DNA of 51,071 nucleotides from Lachnospiraceae bacterium (GTDB lineage Bacteria > Bacillota > Clostridia > Lachnospirales > Lachnospiraceae). Below, in pieces: positions 8,559-16,559 of this stretch. Location: NCBI GenBank assembly GCA_024682835.1, contig JAIKYU010000115.1, positions 1-51,071 of the forward strand, in the 5' to 3' direction. Made by a program: the position numbers and the translations under genes. Numbering within the stretch: the first letter of the stretch is position 1; every line of letters starts with the position of its first letter. The notes under the pieces are model-generated. The model saw only the letters and a program-made list of their open reading frames with translations, did no database searches and had not been told where the DNA came from.

Positions 8559-10148
8559 ATGGAGTACATTGTCAGCGCAAAGGAAATGAAAACGGCCGAC
8601 CGCAACACCTCGGAGATTTACGGCCTTTCACCGGAGGTGTTGATGGAGCGCGCGGCCCTTGCGGTTGCGGACTTCCTCAGTCAGGAATGGAAAGATAAGG
8701 CAGCTGCGGCCGGACGTGACACCCCCTGTGTCCTCGTTTTCGCCGGCAGCGGCGGAAACGGCGGAGACGGAATCGCTGTGGCGCGGATTCTGCACCAGCG
8801 CGGCGCGAGGGTGCTGTTAGTCACTGTCGGTGAGATCGGGAAATATCACGAAATTGCTCAAAAGCAGCTGGATACGGCGATGCGGTATGATGTGCCGATG
8901 ATCTGTCTCCGTCAGGCAAAGGAGACGGAAGCGGTCAGAATGCTTACGGAGCGCCGGTTCGACTACCTTGTGGATGCTCTTTTCGGCATCGGCCTGACCC
9001 GGCCGCTTACCGGTGTGCACTCGGCAGCGGTTGCGCTGATCAACAGCCTGAGGGAGACGGAGCGGGATTCGCTTCTCGTCGTCAGCATCGATCTGCCATC
9101 CGGAATCAATACGGATACCGGAGAAATTTGCGGAATTGCCGTGCAGGCGGATGTCACGATCACCATGAACTACAAAAAACGCGGCATGGTGCTGTTTCCC
9201 GGAGCGAAAGCCGCAGGCCGGATCGTGACGGCGGATGTCGGGATCACCCCGGAGAGCTTTCAGGATGAGAAGCCGGAACTGGTCGCTTTTACCGAGGAGC
9301 CGGGCAAGCTTCTTCCACCGCGGCCGGATGCCTCCCATAAGGGGAGCTTCGGCAAACTTCTGATCATCGCAGGGAACGGTTCCATCGGCGGAGCCGCGAT
9401 TCTTTCCGCACGCGGCGCGTTGTCAGCCGGTGTCGGCATGGTTCGCGTGTTTACGGAGAAAAAAAACAGGACGGCTCTGCTGCAGGCGCTGCCGGAGGCG
9501 CTGATCGACACCTGGGATGAGGCGCTTCCCGCAGAACGGATGGATGATACGCTCGATGCGGCGATTTCCTGGGCAAATGCCTGCGTGATCGGACCGGGGA
9601 TCGGAACGGGGGAGAGCGCGCGCCGGATGCTTATGCGGGTGCTTTCGGAGAACAGGCTGCCGCTTGTGATCGATGCGGACGGCTGCAATCTGATTGCGGC
9701 AGATCCGTCGGTCAGGGAAGCGGTGAAGGCCTACAGACCCATGGAGGGGTGGCCGGTTCTGACGCCGCACAGAGGCGAGTTTGCGCGCCTTACGGGAATC
9801 AGAGCCGCGGAGGGCGAATCGGTGATTCTTTCCGCGCCACTTAAGCTGGCCCGGGAGCTTTCCTGCACGGTGCTCTGTAAGGACGCACGTTCTGTCACGG
9901 CGCGGGCGGATTGTACGCAGCAGGTGATCAATCTTTCCGGCAACAACGGCATGGCGACCGCCGGCAGCGGCGATGTGCTTGCGGGAATTGTCGGGGCGCT
10001 TGCTGCACAGGGGATGAATTCGATGGAGGCGGCATCTGTCGGCAGCCATCTGCACGGCCTTGCGGGCGACAGGGCAGCAGCCCGGTTCGGGAAAGCAGCG
10101 ATGACAGCGGGAGATATCGTCACGGGTCTTAAGGAGATCGGGATATGA
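8559..10148 (+). CDS. nnr: Bifunctional NAD(P)HX repair enzyme (epimerase and ADP-dependent dehydratase)
   Basis: The enzyme repairs hydrated NADH and NADPH: the N-terminal YjeF_N domain epimerises (R)- to (S)-NAD(P)HX, and the C-terminal ribokinase-like domain dehydrates the S form using ADP. In this 529-residue protein the N-terminal domain covers about residues 1-215, with the motif GSGGNGGDG at 63-71. The C-terminal domain covers about 240-525, with TPHRGEFARL near residue 402 and the nucleotide-binding GSGDVLAG near residue 470. Length and order match the fused bacterial form. An AGGAG site lies 9 bases before the ATG. Its last codon overlaps the alr start, so the two are likely co-translated; nnr-alr adjacency is common in Firmicutes. 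Confidence 0.95.
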   Translation: MEYIVSAKEMKTADRNTSEIYGLSPEVLMERAALAVADFLSQEWKDKAAAAGRDTPCVLVFAGSGGNGGDGIAVARILHQRGARVLLVTVGEIGKYHEIAQKQLDTAMRYDVPMICLRQAKETEAVRMLTERRFDYLVDALFGIGLTRPLTGVHSAAVALINSLRETERDSLLVVSIDLPSGINTDTGEICGIAVQADVTITMNYKKRGMVLFPGAKAAGRIVTADVGITPESFQDEKPELVAFTEEPGKLLPPRPDASHKGSFGKLLIIAGNGSIGGAAILSARGALSAGVGMVRVFTEKKNRTALLQALPEALIDTWDEALPAERMDDTLDAAISWANACVIGPGIGTGESARRMLMRVLSENRLPLVIDADGCNLIAADPSVREAVKAYRPMEGWPVLTPHRGEFARLTGIRAAEGESVILSAPLKLARELSCTVLCKDARSVTARADCTQQVINLSGNNGMATAGSGDVLAGIVGALAAQGMNSMEAASVGSHLHGLAGDRAAARFGKAAMTAGDIVTGLKEIGI

Positions 10149-11293
10149 AAAAGAAATACCTCGAACGCACAGCCCGTGTGGCGGTTTATATTCACATGGA
10201 CAGACTCCTGGATAATCTGCATGCCATGCGGGAGATCCTGCCGGGCAGGACAAGGCTCCTTGCTGTTTTGAAGGCCAACGGATACGGTCATGGCGCCTCG
10301 GCCATCGCGCATGCGCTGGAGCGGGAGGATTGTGTGTGGGGATATGCGCTTGCGACCGCGGAGGAGGCGATCGCGCTCAGGGATGCCGGGATCCGGAAGC
10401 CGCTGATGATCCTGGGTTACACCTGGGAATATGCCTATGATGCCCTGATTGACCGAGCCATCCGGATGACGCTGTTTCGGGAGGACACCATCGGACAGCT
10501 GTCGGAGGCAGCGGAGCGCGTCGGCAAAAACGCGCTGGTGCATATCGCTGTCGATACGGGCATGAGCCGGATCGGTATCCGCCCGGATGAGGAGGGCGCG
10601 GCTTTTGTGCGGCGGGCGTGGGAGGCGCGCGGCATCGAGGTGGAGGGGCTGTTTACCCACTTTGCGCGGGCGGATGAGGCGGATCTGTCCTCCGCAACCC
10701 GGCAGGTGGAACTTTTCGAGCGCTTTGCGGACACGCTTCGCAGGGAAAATGTGGATATTCCGCTGATTCACTGCGACAACAGCGCCGGTATGCTTGTTCT
10801 GCACCACGGTGTCAAGGATCTTGCCCGCGCGGGAATCACCATGTACGGCTTAAGGCCGTCCGCAGAGATGAATCTGGATATGATTCATCTGCAGCCGGTA
10901 CTGGAAATGAAGAGTCATGTGGTCTGTGTCCGGCAGGTGCCCGCAGGCACCCCGGTCAGCTACGGGGGAACCTGGGTTGCCGATGCGCCGACCAGAATCG
11001 CAACGATCCCTGTCGGGTATGCGGACGGATATCCCAGGAGTCTGTCTAACGGGGGGGAGGTGCTGATCCGCGGCAGACGTGTCCGGATCATCGGCCGGGT
11101 CTGTATGGATCAGATGATGGTGGATGTCACCCCTTATCCAGAGATCACAGAGGATGACGAGGTGACCCTGATCGGACGCGACGGGCCGGAGGAGATCACG
11201 GCGGAGGAGCTGGGGGAGCGCAGCGGACGCTTCAACTACGAACTGGTCTGTGATATCAGTGAACGCGTTCCGCGTGTGATTCTGAGCAACTGA
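10145..11293 (+). CDS. alr: Alanine racemase
   Basis: A PLP-dependent racemase supplying D-alanine for peptidoglycan. The 382-residue protein carries the PLP-lysine motif VLKANGYGHG, with Lys43 the Schiff-base residue, the conserved MSRIGIRP segment, and the SYGGTW motif with Tyr273 as the second catalytic base by family analogy. The C-terminal beta domain ends with VCDISERVPRV, as is usual. The ATG overlaps the nnr stop by four bases. The next gene starts two bases after its stop, so this lies inside an operon. Confidence 0.97.
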   Translation: MKKKYLERTARVAVYIHMDRLLDNLHAMREILPGRTRLLAVLKANGYGHGASAIAHALEREDCVWGYALATAEEAIALRDAGIRKPLMILGYTWEYAYDALIDRAIRMTLFREDTIGQLSEAAERVGKNALVHIAVDTGMSRIGIRPDEEGAAFVRRAWEARGIEVEGLFTHFARADEADLSSATRQVELFERFADTLRRENVDIPLIHCDNSAGMLVLHHGVKDLARAGITMYGLRPSAEMNLDMIHLQPVLEMKSHVVCVRQVPAGTPVSYGGTWVADAPTRIATIPVGYADGYPRSLSNGGEVLIRGRRVRIIGRVCMDQMMVDVTPYPEITEDDEVTLIGRDGPEEITAEELGERSGRFNYELVCDISERVPRVILSN

Positions 11294-11295
11294 CG

Positions 11296-12390
11296 ATGAT
11301 TCATCTGATTGTAACGGTGATCGTGACTGCGTGCGTGACCCTCTTAAAGGGGATTCTCTCGGTGGTGGGGTTTCTCCTTAAGCTGGTGGGGCGTGTGCTT
11401 CGACTGCTTCTGAGTGCTCTGCCGGTGACGGGGACGGCGCTGCTTTTTTGCTGCGGTTACCTGGTCTGGTTTTCCTTCACCGGGACGAATCCTTTTCCCA
11501 CGTTCCTTCCTTATGTGCCGAACGGACGGCCTTTCCTGATGTCTCTCGGATCGCTCCTCTTTATGGTCAGGGATCTTGCCGGTCTGTATCCCGGCATCTG
11601 GGGCACCCTGGTGCTGATCGCTGCCGTGGTTCTTGCTGTGCCTGTGCTTCTGGCGCTTCTCCTGTCTCACGCCGCCATCGCCCTGTTTCCGGTCATGATC
11701 ATCCTTCTTGCTGCGGAGCTGGCGGTCTATGTAATCTATGGCATTTTTTCCGGAAAGACGCCCTTTCTGCAGATCCGCGACCGCTATTTTGCCCTGTTCC
11801 CCAAGAGCGCGAACCGTCATTACGAGAAAAACTATCACGCCTGGCTCAGGCGGCACGCGGATGAGTTTTCAGAGGACCGCTTCGGATATCCGCGCAGAGA
11901 CGAACCCCTGTATGACCGGGAATACGACCGCGAATGTGACGAAGAACTGTTTGATGCCAGACGCCGCCGCGTGGACCGCAGGGACAGGAAGCATCGTTAC
12001 ATCGAGGATTATTATGACGAGCCGGATGATGCCCGCGGGAATGACTACGCGTACGAGCCGGATTACGATGACAGGGCGGACTATGATGAAGACGAGTACG
12101 ATGACGAGTCGGTCTATGATGATGACAGATATGATGACGGCGGGTATGATGACGGCGGGTATGATGACGACAGGTATGATGACGAGGATGAGTACGATGA
12201 CGACGCGGAGGAAACGCCGGTCTCCCGCAGCGCCTTTGATTTCTTCGCCGGATGCAGGGATCGCGCCGGTGTCGAGAAGAAATACCGTTCGCTTGTAAAA
12301 ATCTATCACCCGGACAATCAGGACGGTGATACCTCCGCCATTCAGGAAATCAACGCCCAGTATGCGGAGGCGAAAAGAAAATACCGTTAA
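11296..12390 (+). CDS. Membrane-anchored J-domain protein with Asp/Tyr-rich linker
   Basis: The 364-residue protein has three parts. Residues about 1-155 are strongly hydrophobic with four or five membrane segments. Residues about 185-315 are an extremely acidic, Tyr-rich low-complexity region with repeats of the type YDDGGYDDGGYDDDRYDD. Residues about 315-364 form a C-terminal J domain containing the diagnostic HPD tripeptide at 338-340 (VKIYHPDNQDGD), which by family knowledge stimulates the ATPase of DnaK. J domains are commonly N-terminal in cytosolic DnaJ; here it hangs on a long acidic tether from the membrane. No zinc fingers or client-binding domain are seen. It begins two bases after alr. 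It probably recruits DnaK to the inner face of the membrane; the client is unknown. Confidence 0.8.
   Translation: MIHLIVTVIVTACVTLLKGILSVVGFLLKLVGRVLRLLLSALPVTGTALLFCCGYLVWFSFTGTNPFPTFLPYVPNGRPFLMSLGSLLFMVRDLAGLYPGIWGTLVLIAAVVLAVPVLLALLLSHAAIALFPVMIILLAAELAVYVIYGIFSGKTPFLQIRDRYFALFPKSANRHYEKNYHAWLRRHADEFSEDRFGYPRRDEPLYDREYDRECDEELFDARRRRVDRRDRKHRYIEDYYDEPDDARGNDYAYEPDYDDRADYDEDEYDDESVYDDDRYDDGGYDDGGYDDDRYDDEDEYDDDAEETPVSRSAFDFFAGCRDRAGVEKKYRSLVKIYHPDNQDGDTSAIQEINAQYAEAKRKYR
12133..12177 (+). repeat. Tandem 15-bp repeat inside the J-domain gene
   Basis: Three consecutive 15-base units (GATGACGGCGGGTAT twice, then GATGACGACAGGTAT) encode the DDGGY/DDDRY repeats. The number of units could vary by slippage without breaking the frame. 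Confidence 0.85.
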
Positions 12391-12399
12391 GCCGCGTAC

Positions 12400-12428
12400 T
12401 TGACGCCGCGAGGGGCTTTTGCTATCAT
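12400..12428 (+). promoter_or_regulatory. Sigma-A type promoter for the CBS-domain gene
   Basis: TTGACG (12400-12405) and TATCAT (12423-12428) are separated by exactly 17 bases, just after the end of the J-domain gene and about 75 bases before the next start codon. Both hexamers are close to consensus, so the corC-like/yebC group probably has its own start. Confidence 0.65.
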
Positions 12429-12503
12429 ATAACCTGATTATTTATGTGCCGTACCGGGTCATGGATCGGAATCCGGACGACTTCCTGCAGGGAAAGGAGC
12501 AGC

Positions 12504-13499
12504 ATGGACGACGGCATAAGCAAACCTGCCGCAGATCAGAAAAAACAGACGGAGGATGCGGATCGGGCACAGGGTGACAAGCCGCGATCAGGCAGAAAAA
12601 CGTTTTTCACCGCCCTTCTCGATAAGCTGAAGGGCGCCTCCGATGTCACGGAGGAGGACATCCGCTCCATTGTGACGGAAGGACAGGAGCAGGGCGTCCT
12701 GGAGGCTTCCGAGGCCGATATGATATCCAATATTTTCGAGTTTTCCGACAAGGAGGCGCAGGATATCATGACGCATCGGGTATCGATCGTCGGTGTCGAC
12801 GGCAACATGTCGCTGAAGGATGCGGTACGATTCATGCTGGAGGGCAACAACAGCCGTTTTCCGGTTTATCTTGAAAACATTGATCATATCATCGGCATTC
12901 TGAACATCCGCGATGCCATGAAACGCCTGTACCAGGGCGACGCGGACGATCAGCCGCTCAGAAAGATCCAGGGTCTCTTAAGGCAGCCGAGATTCGTGCC
13001 GGAGACCAGAAATATTGACAAGCTGTTCCGCAGCATGCAGTCGACCAAGACCCAGATGGTCATCGTGATCGATGAATACGGCCAGACGGCGGGACTGGTC
13101 TCCATGGAGGACATTCTGGAGGAAATCGTCGGCAACATCCTGGACGAGTATGATGAGGACGAGATTTACATTGAGCCGACGGCCAACGAGGACGAGTTTC
13201 TGATCGAGGGAAAGACCCCGCTTTCGGATCTGGAAAAACGGTTTGGCATTTCCTTCGATGAGCAGAACTTTGAGACCCTGGGCGGCTTTCTGATTTCGAA
13301 GCTCGACCGGATTCCCGAGGAGGGGGAGGACAACGGGTTCTGCGCAGTGGTCGGCGGCTACGAGTTTAAAATCAATCAGGTACGTGCGCACCGCATAGAA
13401 AATGTTCTGGTGAGGAAGGTGTCTTTAGAGGAGGACGCCGGATCCGGAGAACAGGAGCGGTGCGAAGGCAATAACGAGGAAAGCAAAGCGAAGGAGTAG
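12504..13499 (+). CDS. CorC/HlyC-type CBS-domain protein
   Basis: The start is taken at the ATG at 12504 (MDDGISKPA), which has AAAGGAG seven bases upstream; the ATG at 12444 would add 20 residues and lies too close to the promoter. The 331-residue protein has a hydrophilic N-terminal tail, a conserved linker (EEDIRSIVTEGQEQGVLE, IMTHR), two CBS domains (about residues 75-195), and a C-terminal CorC_HlyC domain (about 215-305; FETLGGFLISKLDRIPEEG). It lacks the N-terminal DUF21 membrane domain found in larger members, so it resembles CorC (YbeX), linked in other bacteria to Mg2+/Co2+ efflux and ribosome maturation. The exact role is not fixed by sequence. yebC starts three bases after it. Confidence 0.85.
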   Translation: MDDGISKPAADQKKQTEDADRAQGDKPRSGRKTFFTALLDKLKGASDVTEEDIRSIVTEGQEQGVLEASEADMISNIFEFSDKEAQDIMTHRVSIVGVDGNMSLKDAVRFMLEGNNSRFPVYLENIDHIIGILNIRDAMKRLYQGDADDQPLRKIQGLLRQPRFVPETRNIDKLFRSMQSTKTQMVIVIDEYGQTAGLVSMEDILEEIVGNILDEYDEDEIYIEPTANEDEFLIEGKTPLSDLEKRFGISFDEQNFETLGGFLISKLDRIPEEGEDNGFCAVVGGYEFKINQVRAHRIENVLVRKVSLEEDAGSGEQERCEGNNEESKAKE

Positions 13500-13502
13500 G
13501 GT

Positions 13503-14243
13503 ATGTCAGGACACAGTAAATTTGCAAACATCAAGCACAAGAAGGAAAAGAATGACGCGGCGAAGGGCAAGATCTTTACGATCATCGGCCGTGAGATTGC
13601 CGTTGCCGTCAAGGAGGGCGGACCTGATCCGAGCAACAATTTCAAGCTTGCGACGGTGATTGCCAAGGCCAAGGCCAACAATATGCCCAATGACACGATC
13701 GACCGCGGAATCAAGAAGGCGGCCGGCGAGGGCGGCAACGTCAACTACGTAAACAACACCTATGAAGGCTACGGCCCCGGCGGCACGGCGATCATTGTGG
13801 AAACCCTGACGGACAATGCCAACCGGACGGCAGCGAATGTGCGCGCCGCTTTTTCCAAGGGCGGCGGCAATGTCGGCACGCCGGGCTGTGTTTCCTTCAT
13901 GTTTGATAAAAAGGGACAGATCATCATCGACAAAGAAGAATGCGAAATGAGCGCCGACGATCTGATGATGCTGGTGTTGGATGCCGGCGCGGAGGATCTG
14001 AAGGAAGAGGAGGACAGTTTTGAAATCCTGACTTCGCCGGAGGATTTTCAGGCGGTGGTGGAGGAGATCGGCAAGGCGTCCATCCCCACCGTTTCGGCAG
14101 AGGTGACGATGCTGCCGCAGAACTACGTGTCGGTGACCGATGAAAATGCCGTGAAGGGCCTGCAGAGGATCCTGGATATGCTGGATGACGACGACGATGT
14201 GCAGGCGGTCTATCACAATTGGGACGAGCCTGATGCTGATTAA
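13503..14243 (+). CDS. yebC: YebC/TACO1-family protein
   Basis: A widely conserved 246-residue cytosolic protein. Family members were first described as DNA-binding regulators, and the TACO1/YebC group is now also linked to translation of difficult stretches such as polyproline. The signature N terminus MSGHSKFANIKHKKEKNDAAKGK is intact apart from Phe in place of the usual Trp (SKWANIKH). The central motif YEGYGPGGTAIIVETLTDN and the acidic C-terminal domain are present. The AAGGAG site lies eight bases upstream, inside the previous gene's end. Its 3' end overlaps the next gene by 11 bases. Confidence 0.95.
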   Translation: MSGHSKFANIKHKKEKNDAAKGKIFTIIGREIAVAVKEGGPDPSNNFKLATVIAKAKANNMPNDTIDRGIKKAAGEGGNVNYVNNTYEGYGPGGTAIIVETLTDNANRTAANVRAAFSKGGGNVGTPGCVSFMFDKKGQIIIDKEECEMSADDLMMLVLDAGAEDLKEEEDSFEILTSPEDFQAVVEEIGKASIPTVSAEVTMLPQNYVSVTDENAVKGLQRILDMLDDDDDVQAVYHNWDEPDAD

Positions 14244-16536
14244 GAAGACCTGGTTCAGTTATTCTATATGGGGCGTATTCGCCGCGTTTCACGCCGCGAT
14301 TCTCGCCGCCTTCTGGTTTTTCTCCGGATATCTCCCGGAGGAACAGAGGATTCTGCTTTCGATCGCGCTGACGATCCTCACCGTGCTGGCAGTTTGTCTG
14401 GTGGCGTTTGCTGCGGGGCGGTTGACGGAGTATCTGCGGCCCAGACTGCATCCCGACAGGCAGGTGCTCTCCATCCTCGGAGACATCGCGGCGGGGCTGA
14501 TCATTTTGTCGACGTTCCTCGCCCGTATCTTCTATCTGTCCCGGCACGTGAAGGAGATCAGCGATCCGGACGGGCTGTTTGACGCGGCCATGATCGGTTC
14601 GGAGGGAGCGGATGAGCCGACAGACCTGTTGTCTATCCTGACGATCCGTATTGTCCGTCTGTTTCTTCGCATCGCCGGAAACCGGATTGTCGTTGCGTCC
14701 GTGGCGACTGCTGTGATGCAGCTGCTCATGATTGTGTGCTTCTATTTTGCCGTGCGTCTTCTCGCCGGCCGGGTTGCGGCACTGGTCAGTACCGGTGTTG
14801 CCGGGTTTTTCCCGGTCTGCTACGAACGCATGCTGCGGGTCGGCACGGAACCGGTTTTCTTTACCCTTTTTGCGATGGAACTGCTCATCATTGCCCTGTA
14901 TCTTTATTTCGATGCAAGGGGTTCCTACAACAAGGGATGGCAGGCCATCTGGTTTGTCGCGGTGGGGGCTGCGATGGGATATGTCGCCTATGTCGATCTG
15001 GCGACGGTGATTCTGTGGATTCCGCTTTTGCTGTCCCTGCTGATTCTCCACAACGATAAGGTGCAGGAGGTGGTGCGGCTCATCATCATCTTTGCGGCAT
15101 CGCTCATCATCTTTCTGCTGATGCTTGCGCAGGAAAACGGCATCAGTGATCTTCCGTCGACTTTTTCCACGGTGTTTGAGACCTATTTCCAGGGTGTAAA
15201 CACCGTTCTGCTGTTTCATGTACCGTTATCCGCATATCCCATGCATATTCTGGTTGTGACCTTCATGGCCATCGTGCTGGTGACCTTCTGGCGCGACCGG
15301 CTGCGCGACAGAACCACCCTCTGGCTGCTTCTGTTTCTCGCATCGGCGTTTTTCGTACCGAGGTTTGGCCCCACACGGCTCAATGCGCAGGAGCTGCTGT
15401 GTTTCTGCTATGCGACGGTCATCGCTTCCGGCGTCACCTGTCTCATAGCCGCACCGAAGAAGAAGGGTCAGCCTGTGGATGCTTCCGCGCAGCCGGCAGC
15501 AGAGGACGGAATGATGATGGTCATGATGCCGGACGGCACCCTTCAGCCGGTACCCGCGGATATGCTGCAGCAGATGCCCATCGGAATGGACATTCCGCAG
15601 GCAGCGATGCCCATCGGAATGGATATGCCGCAGGCAGCGATGCCCGTGGGAATGGATATGCCGCAGGCAGCGGCGCCCGTGGGAATGAATATACCCTCCG
15701 GACTGCCGTTGCAGCCCGTGGCGGCTGCAGCCGGACTGGCAATGTCGCCGGTCGCCGCCGCGGCAGGACTGGCCGCACAAAGTGCGACAGCACCGGCACA
15801 GGCGGCTGCAGCAGGCACAGCGGCTGCAGGTGCTGCGGCAATCGGCGCCGCGGCTTTGGCAGGAACAGCGGTACAGGCGGCGTCTGCTGCTGCAGGAATC
15901 GCCGCGAAGGCCGCTGCCGTTCCGGAAGGAATGATTTTGCCGACCGGAGACGGGCTGGATGACGGCGTATCCCATATGAATGCGTTTGACGGCGGGATGT
16001 CAGGAGAACCGATCGGCTTAGACCGCGGAGAGGAAGGAGTTAACATCATGGGAGAGAATTTCGGTCAGACGGAGCAGGTGCTTTCCAAGGCGGAACAGAA
16101 GGCGTTAGCCAAGGCACAGAAGGCACAGGCCAAAGCGGAAGCAAAAGCTGCCAGAGAGGCACAGAAGGCTGCAAAAAAGGCAGAGAGGGAGCGGTTGAAG
16201 CGGCTTGATGAAGATGATGAGTATGAGGAAGCGGTGGCGGCCGGTCTGATCTCACCGGAAGCACCCATGCCCCAGACAGTGCCGGTTCCCCAGGAAATCC
16301 CGGTCCCGGAATCCGCGCAGGCGCCGCAGCCGGCTGCACCGGCGGTGCCTCCTGTTCCGGCTCCCGGACAGCAGGCGGCAGCGCAGCCGCTTAAGACACT
16401 GTCCGAGATCTCCCCGTTTGCAGGAAAGGCTCCGCAGACATCCCAGCCCAGTCTGGTGCGAAACACGGCCTTCAACGCGGACGGATCGGATGAGTTTGAT
16501 TTTGACGTCAACGGCGAGGATGATTTCGACGTGTAA
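14233..16536 (+). CDS. GT-C-like multi-pass membrane protein with repetitive Ala/Pro-rich cytosolic tail
   Basis: I start it at the ATG at 14233 (MLIKKTWFSY), overlapping the yebC end; an ATG at 14185 would add 16 residues read from yebC. Of 767 residues, about 1-410 are membrane-embedded with roughly nine to ten helices. The layout and motifs (FLARIFYLSRHV, CYERMLRVGTEP) resemble GT-C glycosyltransferases of the PMT_2/GT39 type, which use polyprenyl-phosphate sugars; this is a family-level inference. The rest is low complexity: 11-residue repeats (MPIGMDMPQAA), an Ala-rich stretch, a Lys/Ala/Glu helical stretch (KAQKAQAKAEAKAAREAQ) and a Pro/Ala-rich end finishing in an acidic FDFDVNGEDDFDV. 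This tail is about 45% of the protein and unusual for the family. The neighbouring peptidase starts 23 bases downstream. Confidence 0.65.
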   Translation: MLIKKTWFSYSIWGVFAAFHAAILAAFWFFSGYLPEEQRILLSIALTILTVLAVCLVAFAAGRLTEYLRPRLHPDRQVLSILGDIAAGLIILSTFLARIFYLSRHVKEISDPDGLFDAAMIGSEGADEPTDLLSILTIRIVRLFLRIAGNRIVVASVATAVMQLLMIVCFYFAVRLLAGRVAALVSTGVAGFFPVCYERMLRVGTEPVFFTLFAMELLIIALYLYFDARGSYNKGWQAIWFVAVGAAMGYVAYVDLATVILWIPLLLSLLILHNDKVQEVVRLIIIFAASLIIFLLMLAQENGISDLPSTFSTVFETYFQGVNTVLLFHVPLSAYPMHILVVTFMAIVLVTFWRDRLRDRTTLWLLLFLASAFFVPRFGPTRLNAQELLCFCYATVIASGVTCLIAAPKKKGQPVDASAQPAAEDGMMMVMMPDGTLQPVPADMLQQMPIGMDIPQAAMPIGMDMPQAAMPVGMDMPQAAAPVGMNIPSGLPLQPVAAAAGLAMSPVAAAAGLAAQSATAPAQAAAAGTAAAGAAAIGAAALAGTAVQAASAAAGIAAKAAAVPEGMILPTGDGLDDGVSHMNAFDGGMSGEPIGLDRGEEGVNIMGENFGQTEQVLSKAEQKALAKAQKAQAKAEAKAAREAQKAAKKAERERLKRLDEDDEYEEAVAAGLISPEAPMPQTVPVPQEIPVPESAQAPQPAAPAVPPVPAPGQQAAAQPLKTLSEISPFAGKAPQTSQPSLVRNTAFNADGSDEFDFDVNGEDDFDV
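15574..15699 (+). repeat. Tandem 33-bp coding repeat
   Basis: Three full units and one partial unit of 33 bases begin at 15574, 15607, 15640 and 15673, encoding M/A-P-I/V-G-M-D-I/M-P-Q-A-A. Units differ by only a few bases, which points to recent expansion by replication slippage. Confidence 0.9.
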
Positions 16537-16559
16537 AGGTTGAAAAGAGGAGCTTGAAA

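Noticed and set aside
15574..15699. CRISPR-like or satellite array
   Set aside because: The 33-base units are contiguous without spacers, in frame, and encode an 11-residue peptide repeat.
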